Assembly: GCF_000020585.3 (NCBI RefSeq)
Contig: NC_011138.3
Coordinates: forward strand, 1,457,193-1,521,192
DNA: 64,000 bases
Reading direction: 5' to 3'
DNA from: Alteromonas mediterranea DE
Lineage (GTDB): Bacteria > Pseudomonadota > Gammaproteobacteria > Enterobacterales > Alteromonadaceae
This document shows, one piece after another, positions 17,859 through 26,181 of the stretch. Made by a program: the position numbers and the translations under genes. The notes under the pieces are model-generated. The model searched no databases. It saw nothing but the letters and a program-made list of their open reading frames with translations, and was not told the DNA's origin. Numbering within the stretch: the stretch's first letter is position 1; each line of letters begins with the position of its first letter.

Positions 17859-20800
17859 CTAGCTTTTGCGATAACTTACTTTAAACAGCAAGCTGTAAAG
17901 CACGGGGACCGCGATAAGGGTAAGCACAGTAGCAAACGCTAAGCCGCCCATGATCGTCACCGCCATATCAGCAAAGAAGGCGTCGAAGAGTAGCGGCGCC
18001 ATTCCTAAAATAGTCGTCACCGCCGCTAGTGAAACCGGGCGTACACGGCTTATCGTCGCTTCAACAATGGCTTGTCGTATCGCTAAGCCTTCTTCTATTT
18101 GAAGGTCAATTTCTTCAATTAGTACTATGGCGTTTTTGATCAACATACCAAATAAACTTAAGAAGCCTAACAGCGACATAAAGCCAAACGGCATATCGGT
18201 GGCTAGCAAACCGGTAACCACACCCACTATCGCCATAGGCACCACAAGCCAAATAATAAGCGGCTGACGGGCGTGTCCGAATAAGAGCACGGAAATAATA
18301 AACATGACTAAGAACCCTGCAGGTAGGCCAGCACCGAGGGCCTTTTGCGCATCGCTTGAGCTTTCAAATTCGCCGCCCCATTCAAGTGAATAGCCCTGCG
18401 GAAGGTCGATGTCTTCAATTACTGGACGAATGCGAGCCAGCGCTTTGGCTGCAGTTTCATCATCGCCAGGCTCTGCCTCAACAGTGATAGTGCGAACGCG
18501 GTCGCGGCGGTGAATGCGCATTTCTTCCGTCATCAGCTCTAAACCTTGCGAAACCTGTGTAAAAGGCACGTACTGGCGCTGTTGGGTGCTCCACACTTGC
18601 GATTCGCGGATAGACTGCAATTCGGTGTCTTCGGCCTTACCCATTTTCGCAACAATGCTATAGGCATAGTCGCCGTCTTGCACCGTACCTAGCTGAACGC
18701 CGCTACTTGCGTACTGAATGGTTTGGCTGAAGTCGCTATGGGAAACCCCAGCAATTCCTGCATTGTAGTTGTCGTATTGCGTATTAATGGCAAAGCCTTT
18801 TTCGCGCCAGTTATGGCGTATATCTTTAACCTGTCCATCTTCAAAAAGCCGGGCTTTTGTTTCTTCTGCAAGCTGTCGCAGAACGTCGGCATCCGGGCCA
18901 GAAAAACGGGCTTCTAATTTAGCGCCGGAACCCGGGCCAAACTGCATGCGTTCCATGTAAAAGCTTGCATCGAAATCTAGGTGGGTAAGTTTGTCTGCAA
19001 GCGCCGATTGAATAGCCGGAATATTTTCAAGTTCATTAGCCCGTACCATGAAAAATGCGTAGTTTTCATTAGCACTTTTAGGCGCATACGTTAGAGTAAA
19101 ACGATCGGCACCTTGCCCAATGAAGGTGGTCACCGCCGTTACGTTTTCCATTTCCAATATGCGTTTCTCTGCTTCCTTAGCAACCTCTTCAGTGGCGCGA
19201 ATATCACGGTCTTGAGGGCCCCAGTAATGGACAAAGAAGAGTGGCGCATTAGACGGCGGGAAGAACCCTTGCTTAACCATGCCAAAGCTGCCGTAGGCCA
19301 CAATAGTAATGACAAACAACGCACCAATGGTTATCCAGCGTAGCCGCAGCGCACTTAACAACGTACCTTTGAACCATTTTTGCATGGCCGAGGGCTCATT
19401 GTTGTTTGTCTGATTGATGCCTTTACGGTAGAAGTATGAACCAAGTACAGGCACTAACGTCACCGCAAGTACCCAACTAATCATTAGGGATACCAGTACC
19501 ACGGCGAACAAGGAATACAGAAATTCACCGGTAGCATCGTTAGAGAGACCAATGCCCGAAAACGCGGCAATACCAATTACCGTAGCGCCTAAAAGCGGCC
19601 ATTGGGTTCGCTTGACAATAAAGCTAGCAGACTCTTTAGCTGTAGAGCCTGTGGCCATGCGAAGCATCATGCCTTCGGCTACTACAATAGCGTTGTCTAC
19701 TAACATCCCCATAGCAATAACCATAGCGCCAAGGGATATGCGTTGTAGCTGAATATTCATTAGCCACATGATGAGAATAGTGCCAAGTACGGTAACCAGC
19801 AGCACGGCACCCACTACAACGCCAGAGCGCCAGCCCATAAATAAACACAAGGTAAGGGTAACAACCGCCACAGACATAACCAGGTTATTAATAAAACCTG
19901 TAACCGACTCGTCAACAACAGACGCTTGGTCGTAGATAGGGGTAAGCGTAATACCGACAGGTAACTCTTGCAGCAGCTTTTCTACTTTTGTGTTTACGCG
20001 CTCGCCTACATCAACAATGTTTACATCGGTAAGTGCGGACACGGATAAAGTCAGTGCCTCTTCACCGTTATAGCGCACGTGAACCGGTTGAATGTCGGCG
20101 GGCTCAAGTTTTAGTGTCGCAATGTCTGCAACGCGCAGCGAACGGTTTGTGCCCGGAACAACCACAGATAAATTCGATATTTCCTCAAGTCTGTCAGGGG
20201 CGCGCTCTACAATTAGCCGCACGTTTTTCTCGTCTACCTTAATACGACCGCCGTTAAAGGGGCGCAAGTTATCCTCGAAAAGCACGGCAAGATCAGGAAA
20301 AGAAATGCCTAAACCAGCGAGTTGGTAGGGGTTGATGTACGCCACAATTTGCTCTTTTTGAACGCCTGTCACATTAACCTTAGCTACGCCCTCTGTAGTA
20401 AGCAGGTCACGGCGTATAATGCGGGCAAACTCGCGAAGTTCTCGTGTGTCAAAATCCGGCGCACTTAGCGCGTAATAAAGGCCGTATACATCGCCAAAAT
20501 CGTCGAACACTATGGGGTCTTGTGCACTGGCGGGCAGTGAGCTGGCGGTGTCTCGAAGACGCTTTCGTAATTCATCCCAAATTTGTGGCAGCAGGTTACT
20601 ATCGTACGTGCTTTTCACTTCAACCGTAATTTCAGACAATCCCGGAGAAGAGACAGAAGTCACCTCCTTTAGCTGCGGCATTTGTTGAATAGCAATCTCT
20701 AAGCGCTCAGTCACTTCACGCTCTACTTTTTCTGCACTTGCCCCTGGGTAATTGGTATATACCTTTACTTGTTTAATAGTAAAGGCAGGGTCTTCTAAGC

Positions 20801-20900
20801 GGCCAATCTTGCTCATGGCTAATACGCCGCCTAATAAAAGTATGACGACCATTAACCAAACGTTAACCGGTTTGTCTATTGAATAGCGTGCGATATCCAT
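17859..20900 (-). CDS. RND efflux pump, inner-membrane permease (HAE1/AcrB family)
   Basis: A proton-driven drug or lipophile exporter of 1013 aa. The N-terminal membrane helix is at about 11-31, the pore block with VYTNYPGASAEKVEREVTERLE follows, the central helices include MVIAMGMLVDNAIVVAEGM (the proton-relay Asp region of TM4), and a second half repeats the layout (LLGFLSLFGMLIKNAIVLIEEID). It follows the adaptor gene by 3 nt and would join a TolC-type channel encoded elsewhere. The divergent TetR gene at 22182 is its likely repressor. Substrates cannot be told from sequence. Confidence 0.95.
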   Translation of the reverse strand: MDIARYSIDKPVNVWLMVVILLLGGVLAMSKIGRLEDPAFTIKQVKVYTNYPGASAEKVEREVTERLEIAIQQMPQLKEVTSVSSPGLSEITVEVKSTYDSNLLPQIWDELRKRLRDTASSLPASAQDPIVFDDFGDVYGLYYALSAPDFDTRELREFARIIRRDLLTTEGVAKVNVTGVQKEQIVAYINPYQLAGLGISFPDLAVLFEDNLRPFNGGRIKVDEKNVRLIVERAPDRLEEISNLSVVVPGTNRSLRVADIATLKLEPADIQPVHVRYNGEEALTLSVSALTDVNIVDVGERVNTKVEKLLQELPVGITLTPIYDQASVVDESVTGFINNLVMSVAVVTLTLCLFMGWRSGVVVGAVLLVTVLGTILIMWLMNIQLQRISLGAMVIAMGMLVDNAIVVAEGMMLRMATGSTAKESASFIVKRTQWPLLGATVIGIAAFSGIGLSNDATGEFLYSLFAVVLVSLMISWVLAVTLVPVLGSYFYRKGINQTNNNEPSAMQKWFKGTLLSALRLRWITIGALFVITIVAYGSFGMVKQGFFPPSNAPLFFVHYWGPQDRDIRATEEVAKEAEKRILEMENVTAVTTFIGQGADRFTLTYAPKSANENYAFFMVRANELENIPAIQSALADKLTHLDFDASFYMERMQFGPGSGAKLEARFSGPDADVLRQLAEETKARLFEDGQVKDIRHNWREKGFAINTQYDNYNAGIAGVSHSDFSQTIQYASSGVQLGTVQDGDYAYSIVAKMGKAEDTELQSIRESQVWSTQQRQYVPFTQVSQGLELMTEEMRIHRRDRVRTITVEAEPGDDETAAKALARIRPVIEDIDLPQGYSLEWGGEFESSSDAQKALGAGLPAGFLVMFIISVLLFGHARQPLIIWLVVPMAIVGVVTGLLATDMPFGFMSLLGFLSLFGMLIKNAIVLIEEIDLQIEEGLAIRQAIVEATISRVRPVSLAAVTTILGMAPLLFDAFFADMAVTIMGGLAFATVLTLIAVPVLYSLLFKVSYRKS

Positions 20901-20903
20901 AAA

Positions 20904-21992
20904 CTACTTCTCTCCTTGATAAGGAAGCACTTTCATATTTGCACGCATTTGTGTGGCACCGGCGGCGACTACTTTTTGTCCTAGAGTCAGGTTGCTTTGG
21001 CCATTGCTTTCTATGATCGCTAGTTCGTCTTCAATGTGCTTAACTTCGACCGTTTGTTTGGTTACCGAGTTAGACGCTTCGTTGTATACCCAAACTGAGA
21101 AACCCGCATCGGCATTGCCCACAAGTGACCTTACCGGAACAACTAAGCCTTCAGGGTATAAGCTACCTTGTAAGCTTACTTTAACCACAGCACGGGCGCC
21201 GGGTGTAAGCGGCAGTTCTTCACGAGGCTCCATAGCAAATACCACTTCATAGGTTTGCGAAACGGGGTCGGGTTGCGTGGAGTGCTCTACGTAATTCACT
21301 GGATACCACTGACTGCGGTTAGTGGCTAACGTTGCGCTGGCTTGCTTGATACCACGACCAATATTTGCAGTAAGTAAGCGCTCAGGCACATTGATATTGA
21401 AGTAAATCTTTGACACATCTTGAAGGCGAGCAATAGGAGTGCCCGCAGCGACAAAGCTGTTGTTTTCAACAAGACGCTGCGATACTTTTGCATCGAAAGG
21501 CGCGTAAAGTTGCGTGTAGCTTAAATCTTGCTCAGCATTTTTTAAGTCGATAACGGCAAGCTCATAGGACGTCTTTGCCGAGTCTAACGAACTTTGTGCC
21601 ACCAATTTTTGCGCGAACATTTTTTCAATTCGGTCGAGCTCACGTTTGGCTTGTTCCAGTCGCGTCTTTGACTCATCTACACGGCGTTCAAAAGGCTTTC
21701 GGTCGATTGTCGCCAGCAGCTTTCCTTTACTGATATCACTGCCTGTTACAAGGTCGGTTTGTATAAGCCTACCTGATACTTCAAAACTCAGATCGACGGT
21801 TTTTACCGCCGATACCACAGCGGGAAAGGTAAATTCATCGTAGTCAGGAATATTACTGACCGTGGCTAACTTAACATAGCGAGGAGAGGCCTGTGATTGC
21901 TCCTTTACTGGCTCTTCAGAAGAACAAGCCGTAAGGGCAGAAACCGACAATATGCTTAAAAATAATAGGTGAGTAAATCGCATTATAGGCAT
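20904..21992 (-). CDS. RND efflux pump, periplasmic adaptor lipoprotein (MFP)
   Basis: The periplasmic adaptor that links the permease at 17859-20900 with an outer-membrane channel. A lipoprotein signal with lipobox LTAC lies at residues 20-23 from ATG 21992. Then come the barrel-sandwich halves, the coiled-coil hairpin (RVDESKTRLEQAKRELDRIEKMFAQKLVAQSSLDSAKTSYE region) and the beta-barrel domain. The frame is open up to 22043, but starts there would put 17 extra residues before the signal peptide. The stop overlaps the ribosome site GGAGAG of the permease gene, so the two are co-transcribed. Confidence 0.93.
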   Translation of the reverse strand: MPIMRFTHLLFLSILSVSALTACSSEEPVKEQSQASPRYVKLATVSNIPDYDEFTFPAVVSAVKTVDLSFEVSGRLIQTDLVTGSDISKGKLLATIDRKPFERRVDESKTRLEQAKRELDRIEKMFAQKLVAQSSLDSAKTSYELAVIDLKNAEQDLSYTQLYAPFDAKVSQRLVENNSFVAAGTPIARLQDVSKIYFNINVPERLLTANIGRGIKQASATLATNRSQWYPVNYVEHSTQPDPVSQTYEVVFAMEPREELPLTPGARAVVKVSLQGSLYPEGLVVPVRSLVGNADAGFSVWVYNEASNSVTKQTVEVKHIEDELAIIESNGQSNLTLGQKVVAAGATQMRANMKVLPYQGEK

Positions 21993-22089
21993 AAGTGCGT
22001 GTAATCCAATGTCAGGGTAAATAATGTATAGACGTGTGTACATTAAGTCTTCGTTACTTCACAAAGGCAGAAATGGACGAATTTAACTT

Positions 22090-22170
22090 AAAGTAAACTG
22101 GTGAGTGCATTTTAGTGCGGTTACATTGAAAAGTAAACTGTACGGTGTAGAATGGAAGCATATTAATATG
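22090..22170. promoter_or_regulatory. candidate operator region between the RND operon and tetR
   Basis: The direct repeat AAAGTAAACTG occurs at 22090-22100 and 22130-22140, exactly 40 bp apart (about four helical turns), and a 12-bp palindrome CATATTAATATG is at 22159-22170 just before the tetR start. All lie between the divergent genes and are plausible binding sites for the TetR protein. Confidence 0.45.
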
Positions 22171-22181
22171 AGAACAATGTT

Positions 22182-22796
22182 ATGACGGGCAACACACGTA
22201 CGCGAAGTGATGCAAAGCGCGAAGCTATTATCCAAGCTGCAACTCAGGCGTTTCAGGAATACGGGGTTAACGGCACCAGTATGGATAAGCTAGCTGAATT
22301 GGCTAACGTATCTAAGCGCACGGTATACAACCATTTTGCTACGAAAGAAGACTTGGTAATGCATTTGGTGACTAAGCAATTTGAGGACGCCAAGCTAAGC
22401 GTAACGGTAGTGTACGACCCAGCCCGTGATTTATCCGAACAGCTGTGTGAGCTAATTTTTCAAGATATTGAGTTTACTGTTACCGAAGAGCACCTTGATA
22501 TTGCACGGGTTGCCATTGGGCATTTCTTCTACGAACCTGAAAAACTTAAAGATGAAGTGGCGCAATTAAAAGCGCAAGAGACAGCATTGCATCGCTGGTT
22601 AAAAGCAGCAAAAGCAGATAATAAGATTGATTTCGATGACTTAAGCCGTGTTGTTGATGAAATTGACAGCCTAGTGAAGGGCCAGTGCTTTTGGCCCCAG
22701 CTTTTCAAAATAGGAGATGTACTTAGCAATCAAGATAAGCACAACGTAGCTAAAAATACCGTTGCCCTAATATTAGGGCGTTACGCGGTAACCTAA
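22182..22796 (+). CDS. TetR/AcrR-family transcriptional regulator
   Basis: A 204-aa repressor. Residues 8-60 form the TetR helix-turn-helix domain (AIIQAATQAFQEYGVNGTSMDKLAELANVSKRTVYNHFATKEDLV), and the C-terminal two thirds is an all-helical ligand and dimer domain (AefR-like C-terminal type). Divergent from the RND adaptor-permease operon, so it probably represses that operon and itself. Confidence 0.93.
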   Translation: MTGNTRTRSDAKREAIIQAATQAFQEYGVNGTSMDKLAELANVSKRTVYNHFATKEDLVMHLVTKQFEDAKLSVTVVYDPARDLSEQLCELIFQDIEFTVTEEHLDIARVAIGHFFYEPEKLKDEVAQLKAQETALHRWLKAAKADNKIDFDDLSRVVDEIDSLVKGQCFWPQLFKIGDVLSNQDKHNVAKNTVALILGRYAVT

Positions 22797-23318
22797 GATC
22801 TTTTCTGCGAACAACTAGCCCCTTAGGGTGAAATCTTGCGATTTCAGGTTTAAAGCATATGTCTTAAATATCCTGTACGTGTGCGTGCCCAGCCAGTACC
22901 TGCGGCGGCAGACGCGACCAAGCTACTACATTTTATACACCCACCTATTGTTTATTTTAAACCGTTCGCTGCCGCTTATTTATTCCGAACCCGCATTTTC
23001 CTAAGTTAGCCTTCTTCCGTTAAAAAAATATCAGTGCGCGTTTTATCGCCAAAAAGCTTTTACTAGCGTGTTCTTTGCGCGTTTTTTTGACATGTCGTGT
23101 CAATACTTTTCCACAATATTAAGAAAATTTATAAAGAGTTTTAAAATTTTGCTTGTTAAGGGCTCGTCATAACAGAAATTTTTCTATATTATCCAGACCA
23201 CAAATAACAACTATTATTATTTGCAATTGCAAAGCGCTGCTAAAAGCGTTGTCAAAATAATAGGTTTAACGGTTATTAAGAAACACACAACACTTTGAAG
23301 AACACTTGGAGAGCAATT
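22797..23318. other. intergenic region before the TonB receptor
   Basis: A 522-nt gap. A small hairpin TGAAATC / GATTTCA (22829-22846) could mark the end of tetR. The A/T-rich part after 23090 holds the receptor promoter and a Fur-like site (see 23203-23221). I find no credible ORF in between. Confidence 0.45.
23203..23221 (+). promoter_or_regulatory. candidate Fur box of the siderophore receptor
   Basis: This 19-bp window matches the Fur consensus GATAATGATAATCATTATC at 12 of 19 positions and lies within a larger inverted repeat CAAATAA / TTATTTG (23201-23223), about 98 nt before the receptor start. Iron repression would fit the receptor's role. Confidence 0.5.
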
Positions 23319-25400
23319 GTGAAATTTAGACTTACGAGTATTGCTACTGCGATAATTTTAAGCCCTGCTGCGTTCGCTGCTGATATGGAAGATATTGAAA
23401 GACTAACGGTTGAAGGTAAATACCTTTCAGTAAATCAGTCAAATTCAATTAAAAGCCCAACGCCAATCATAGATGTGCCGCAAAGCTTGTCGATAATGAC
23501 GGCTGAAGAAATTACAGCTCGTGGTATTACCAGCGTTGGTCAAATTATCGATTACACGCCAGGTGTTAATACCTCTCAAGGTGAAGGTCACCGCGATTCT
23601 GTGGTATTTCGTGGTGTGCGTTCAACGGCCGACTTCTACTTAGACGGTAACCGCGACGATGTGCAGTATTACCGTGCGCTCTACAACATAGAACAAGTTG
23701 AAATTCTTCGCGGGCCAAATGCGCTATTATTCGGGCGTGGCGGTACAGGTGGTATTTTAAACCGCGTATCTAAAAAGGCTAAAACCGGTGAGCAATTCGT
23801 TAACTACAATGTATCTGCAAACACGTTTGGTGCGTATAATCTTCAGTTAGATACCAACGTTGATACAGGCGACAAGTCAGCGCTTCGCATTAACGCCATG
23901 TACGAGAGTCTAGATAACCATCGCGACTTTTTCTATGGCGATCGCTACGGTTTCAACCCAACGGCACGCTTTGAAGTGAGCGACGACACCATCGTAGACC
24001 TGTCTTATGAATACATCGATCACGAGCGTTTTATTGACCGGGGTGTCCCGACTGCCAACGGAGAGCCAGTTGAAGCGTTTGAAGACATTGTATTTGGTGA
24101 CCCTGAAAACAATTATCAAACCTTAGGTGCAGACGTGTTCCGTGCTAACGTTGAACATACGTTCTCTGACAACCTAAAAGGTAACTTTAACGCGTTTTAC
24201 GGTGACTACGACAAAGTTTACTCAAACTTTTATGCAGCAGGCTACAATGCTGATGCTAACCAAGTAACGTTGGATGGCTACATAGATAATACCCAACGCG
24301 AGAACCTAATTTTATCTTCGAACTTAGTCGGTGAGTTTACAACGGGTAGTATTGAGCACACGGTTATTTTTGGCGGTGAGGTGATTAATACTAAATCGAA
24401 TCAAGACCGCTTTAACACTGTATTTGACTCTACTGGCGGTGATAGAGAAACATTTAACATTTCACGCCCGTTAAGTTTCCGTGGATTAACTGGTACAAAT
24501 GTTGATGGCGTGACAGTAACTGCAGACTTTTCTGATTTAAACGATGATACGCGCGTAGATCTAGATGTTTACTCATTCTACGTACAAGACGAAATTGCGT
24601 TATCAAAGAACCTTGATCTTGTGGTAGGTGCGCGTTTCGACAGTTTTGATATTGAGGTCTTTAACGCGGACCCTGACGTACTTGAGACGCGGAGTAGAAA
24701 AGACGAACAGGTGTCTCCACGTGCAGGTATTGTGTACAAGCCTCAAGAAAATATCTCAATTTATGCGAGCTACAGTGAGTCATTCCTGCCGCGCAGTGGC
24801 GAACAGTATGCAAATATTAATGGCGATGCAGATGCGCTTGACCCAGACACGTTCACTAACCAAGAAATTGGTATCAAGTGGGACTTCAATGACAGCATGA
24901 GCTTTACCGCGGCTATCTTTGAAAACGAACAGACGTCACTCGACAACGACCCGAACGACGTCGAACGCTTTATAGAAGTGGATTCAGATATTTCAGGTTT
25001 TGAAATCCAACTACAGGGATATATCACTGACAAGTGGCATATTACTGCGAACTACAGCAACCTTGATGGCGAAAATGCCAGTGGTGTTGCGCTTCGAGAG
25101 CTTCCTGAAAATACGATGTCGGTATGGACAACTTATGAAGTCAATGACGTATTTGGCTTTGGTATTGGTGCAACATATCAAGACGAAAGTTTTGTTGTAA
25201 CAGGCGAAGACTCACCTGTACTACCTAGCTATACTCGCGTTGATGCATCAGCATATTACACGCTTAGCGACAAGACGCGTCTTCAGTTAAACGTGGAAAA
25301 CTTAACCGATACGCTCTACTTCCCTAATGCGCAATCTACGCACCAGGCAACGGTTGGTGCGCCAATTAATGCTCGCTTGTCGTTGATTGGTTCTTTCTAA
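23319..25400 (+). CDS. TonB-dependent siderophore receptor
   Basis: An outer-membrane receptor for ferric siderophore uptake, 693 aa. A signal peptide (residues 1-21, IATAIILSPAAFA) is followed by the plug domain (VPQSLSIMTAEEITARG, VEILRGPNALLFGRGGTGGILN) and a 22-strand barrel; the C terminus NARLSLIGSF ends in Phe. GTG 23319 is chosen because GGAGAG lies 5 nt before it; the frame is open to TTG 23295. The type is the catecholate/hydroxamate siderophore class of TonB receptors (Fiu, FhuE-like); the ligand is not resolvable. It is monocistronic, with a terminator at 25430. Confidence 0.93.
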   Translation: MKFRLTSIATAIILSPAAFAADMEDIERLTVEGKYLSVNQSNSIKSPTPIIDVPQSLSIMTAEEITARGITSVGQIIDYTPGVNTSQGEGHRDSVVFRGVRSTADFYLDGNRDDVQYYRALYNIEQVEILRGPNALLFGRGGTGGILNRVSKKAKTGEQFVNYNVSANTFGAYNLQLDTNVDTGDKSALRINAMYESLDNHRDFFYGDRYGFNPTARFEVSDDTIVDLSYEYIDHERFIDRGVPTANGEPVEAFEDIVFGDPENNYQTLGADVFRANVEHTFSDNLKGNFNAFYGDYDKVYSNFYAAGYNADANQVTLDGYIDNTQRENLILSSNLVGEFTTGSIEHTVIFGGEVINTKSNQDRFNTVFDSTGGDRETFNISRPLSFRGLTGTNVDGVTVTADFSDLNDDTRVDLDVYSFYVQDEIALSKNLDLVVGARFDSFDIEVFNADPDVLETRSRKDEQVSPRAGIVYKPQENISIYASYSESFLPRSGEQYANINGDADALDPDTFTNQEIGIKWDFNDSMSFTAAIFENEQTSLDNDPNDVERFIEVDSDISGFEIQLQGYITDKWHITANYSNLDGENASGVALRELPENTMSVWTTYEVNDVFGFGIGATYQDESFVVTGEDSPVLPSYTRVDASAYYTLSDKTRLQLNVENLTDTLYFPNAQSTHQATVGAPINARLSLIGSF

Positions 25401-25429
25401 ATAAAGCACCAACAATTGATATATTTATA

Positions 25430-25459
25430 GAAAGCCATTCCTGTGTGCGAATGGCTTTC
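25430..25459 (+). terminator. terminator of the siderophore receptor
   Basis: An 11-bp stem GAAAGCCATTC / GAATGGCTTTC with an 8-nt loop, 30 nt after the stop codon, followed by TCATTTT. Confidence 0.75.
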
Positions 25460-25540
25460 TCATTTTAGGGTATTGTAATAAGTATCGATAACGAGCTTAA
25501 AAAACGTGCAGCAATTGTTGATTGTCCTTCACGCTATGCA

Positions 25541-25580
25541 AGTCAGCAAGTCAGCAAGTCAGCAAGTCAGCAAGTCAGTA
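25541..25580. repeat. tandem 8-bp repeat (AGTCAGCA, five copies)
   Basis: Four exact copies of AGTCAGCA plus a fifth with one change (AGTCAGTA) lie head to tail in the gap between the receptor terminator and the GNAT gene. It is outside any gene, 24 nt past the GNAT stop codon, so length changes would not shift a reading frame. Confidence 0.9.
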
Positions 25581-25603
25581 AGTTAATTATTGTATTGGCA
25601 ATG

Positions 25604-26092
25604 TTAACCTTGTTTGGCAAAGTCAATAAGTGTCTGTCCATCCATGCGATAGCCTAGCCACTCACTTTTGGGTTTCGCGCCAAGCGACTCATAGAAATCA
25701 ATGGCAGGCTTGTTCCAATCTAAAACGCTCCACTCAAATCGACCGCAGTCGTTTTCCACTGCTATTTTAGCCAAATGCTGAAGCAGTAATTTTCCCGCGC
25801 CGAGGCCTCGAGAGGTAGGCGATACGTACAAGTCTTCAAGATAAAGCCCGTTTCGCCCTTGCCATGTAGAGTAGTTAAAGAAATAAACGGCGAAGCCAAT
25901 AGGGGCATCATTGTTTTCACAAATAACGCAGTGAGCGGTGGCACCTTCACCGAATAATGTCTTTAGCAGCGCTTCTTCCGAGGCTTCTACTTCGTGTTCG
26001 GCTTTTTCATAAATAGCGAGTTCTAGAATAAACTGGCGAATTTGCGATATGTCGTTGGGCGATGCAGGTCTTATAGAAATGGAATTGCTCAT
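25604..26092 (-). CDS. GNAT N-acetyltransferase (SSAT-like)
   Basis: A 162-aa acetyl-CoA-dependent transferase. The acetyl-CoA loop RGLGAGK is at about 115-121, preceded by GLYLEDLYVSPTSRG, and followed by the SSAT-like block CGRFEWSVLDWNKPAIDFYESLGA. That block is typical of spermidine/spermine or thialysine acetyltransferases, so a polyamine-like amine is a plausible substrate. Single gene, between terminators. Confidence 0.88.
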   Translation of the reverse strand: MSNSISIRPASPNDISQIRQFILELAIYEKAEHEVEASEEALLKTLFGEGATAHCVICENNDAPIGFAVYFFNYSTWQGRNGLYLEDLYVSPTSRGLGAGKLLLQHLAKIAVENDCGRFEWSVLDWNKPAIDFYESLGAKPKSEWLGYRMDGQTLIDFAKQG

Positions 26093-26116
26093 TGTATTTT
26101 CCTTTCAATACATGAA

Positions 26117-26144
26117 AAAAATGAGCCTTCAAAGGCTCATTTTT
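26117..26144 (-). terminator. terminator of the second RND operon
   Basis: Stem ATGAGCCT / AGGCTCAT with a 4-nt loop, extended by A/T pairs, read on minus into a T run (A run 26115-26121 on plus). It lies 37 nt past the permease stop. Confidence 0.75.
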
Positions 26145-26181
26145 ACGTAACAGTACTCGTTTATATCATCAGCCAAAAAGG

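Noticed and set aside
25541..25580. Phase-variable coding repeat
   Set aside because: The 8-bp repeats lie outside both neighbouring genes, so slippage cannot switch a reading frame.
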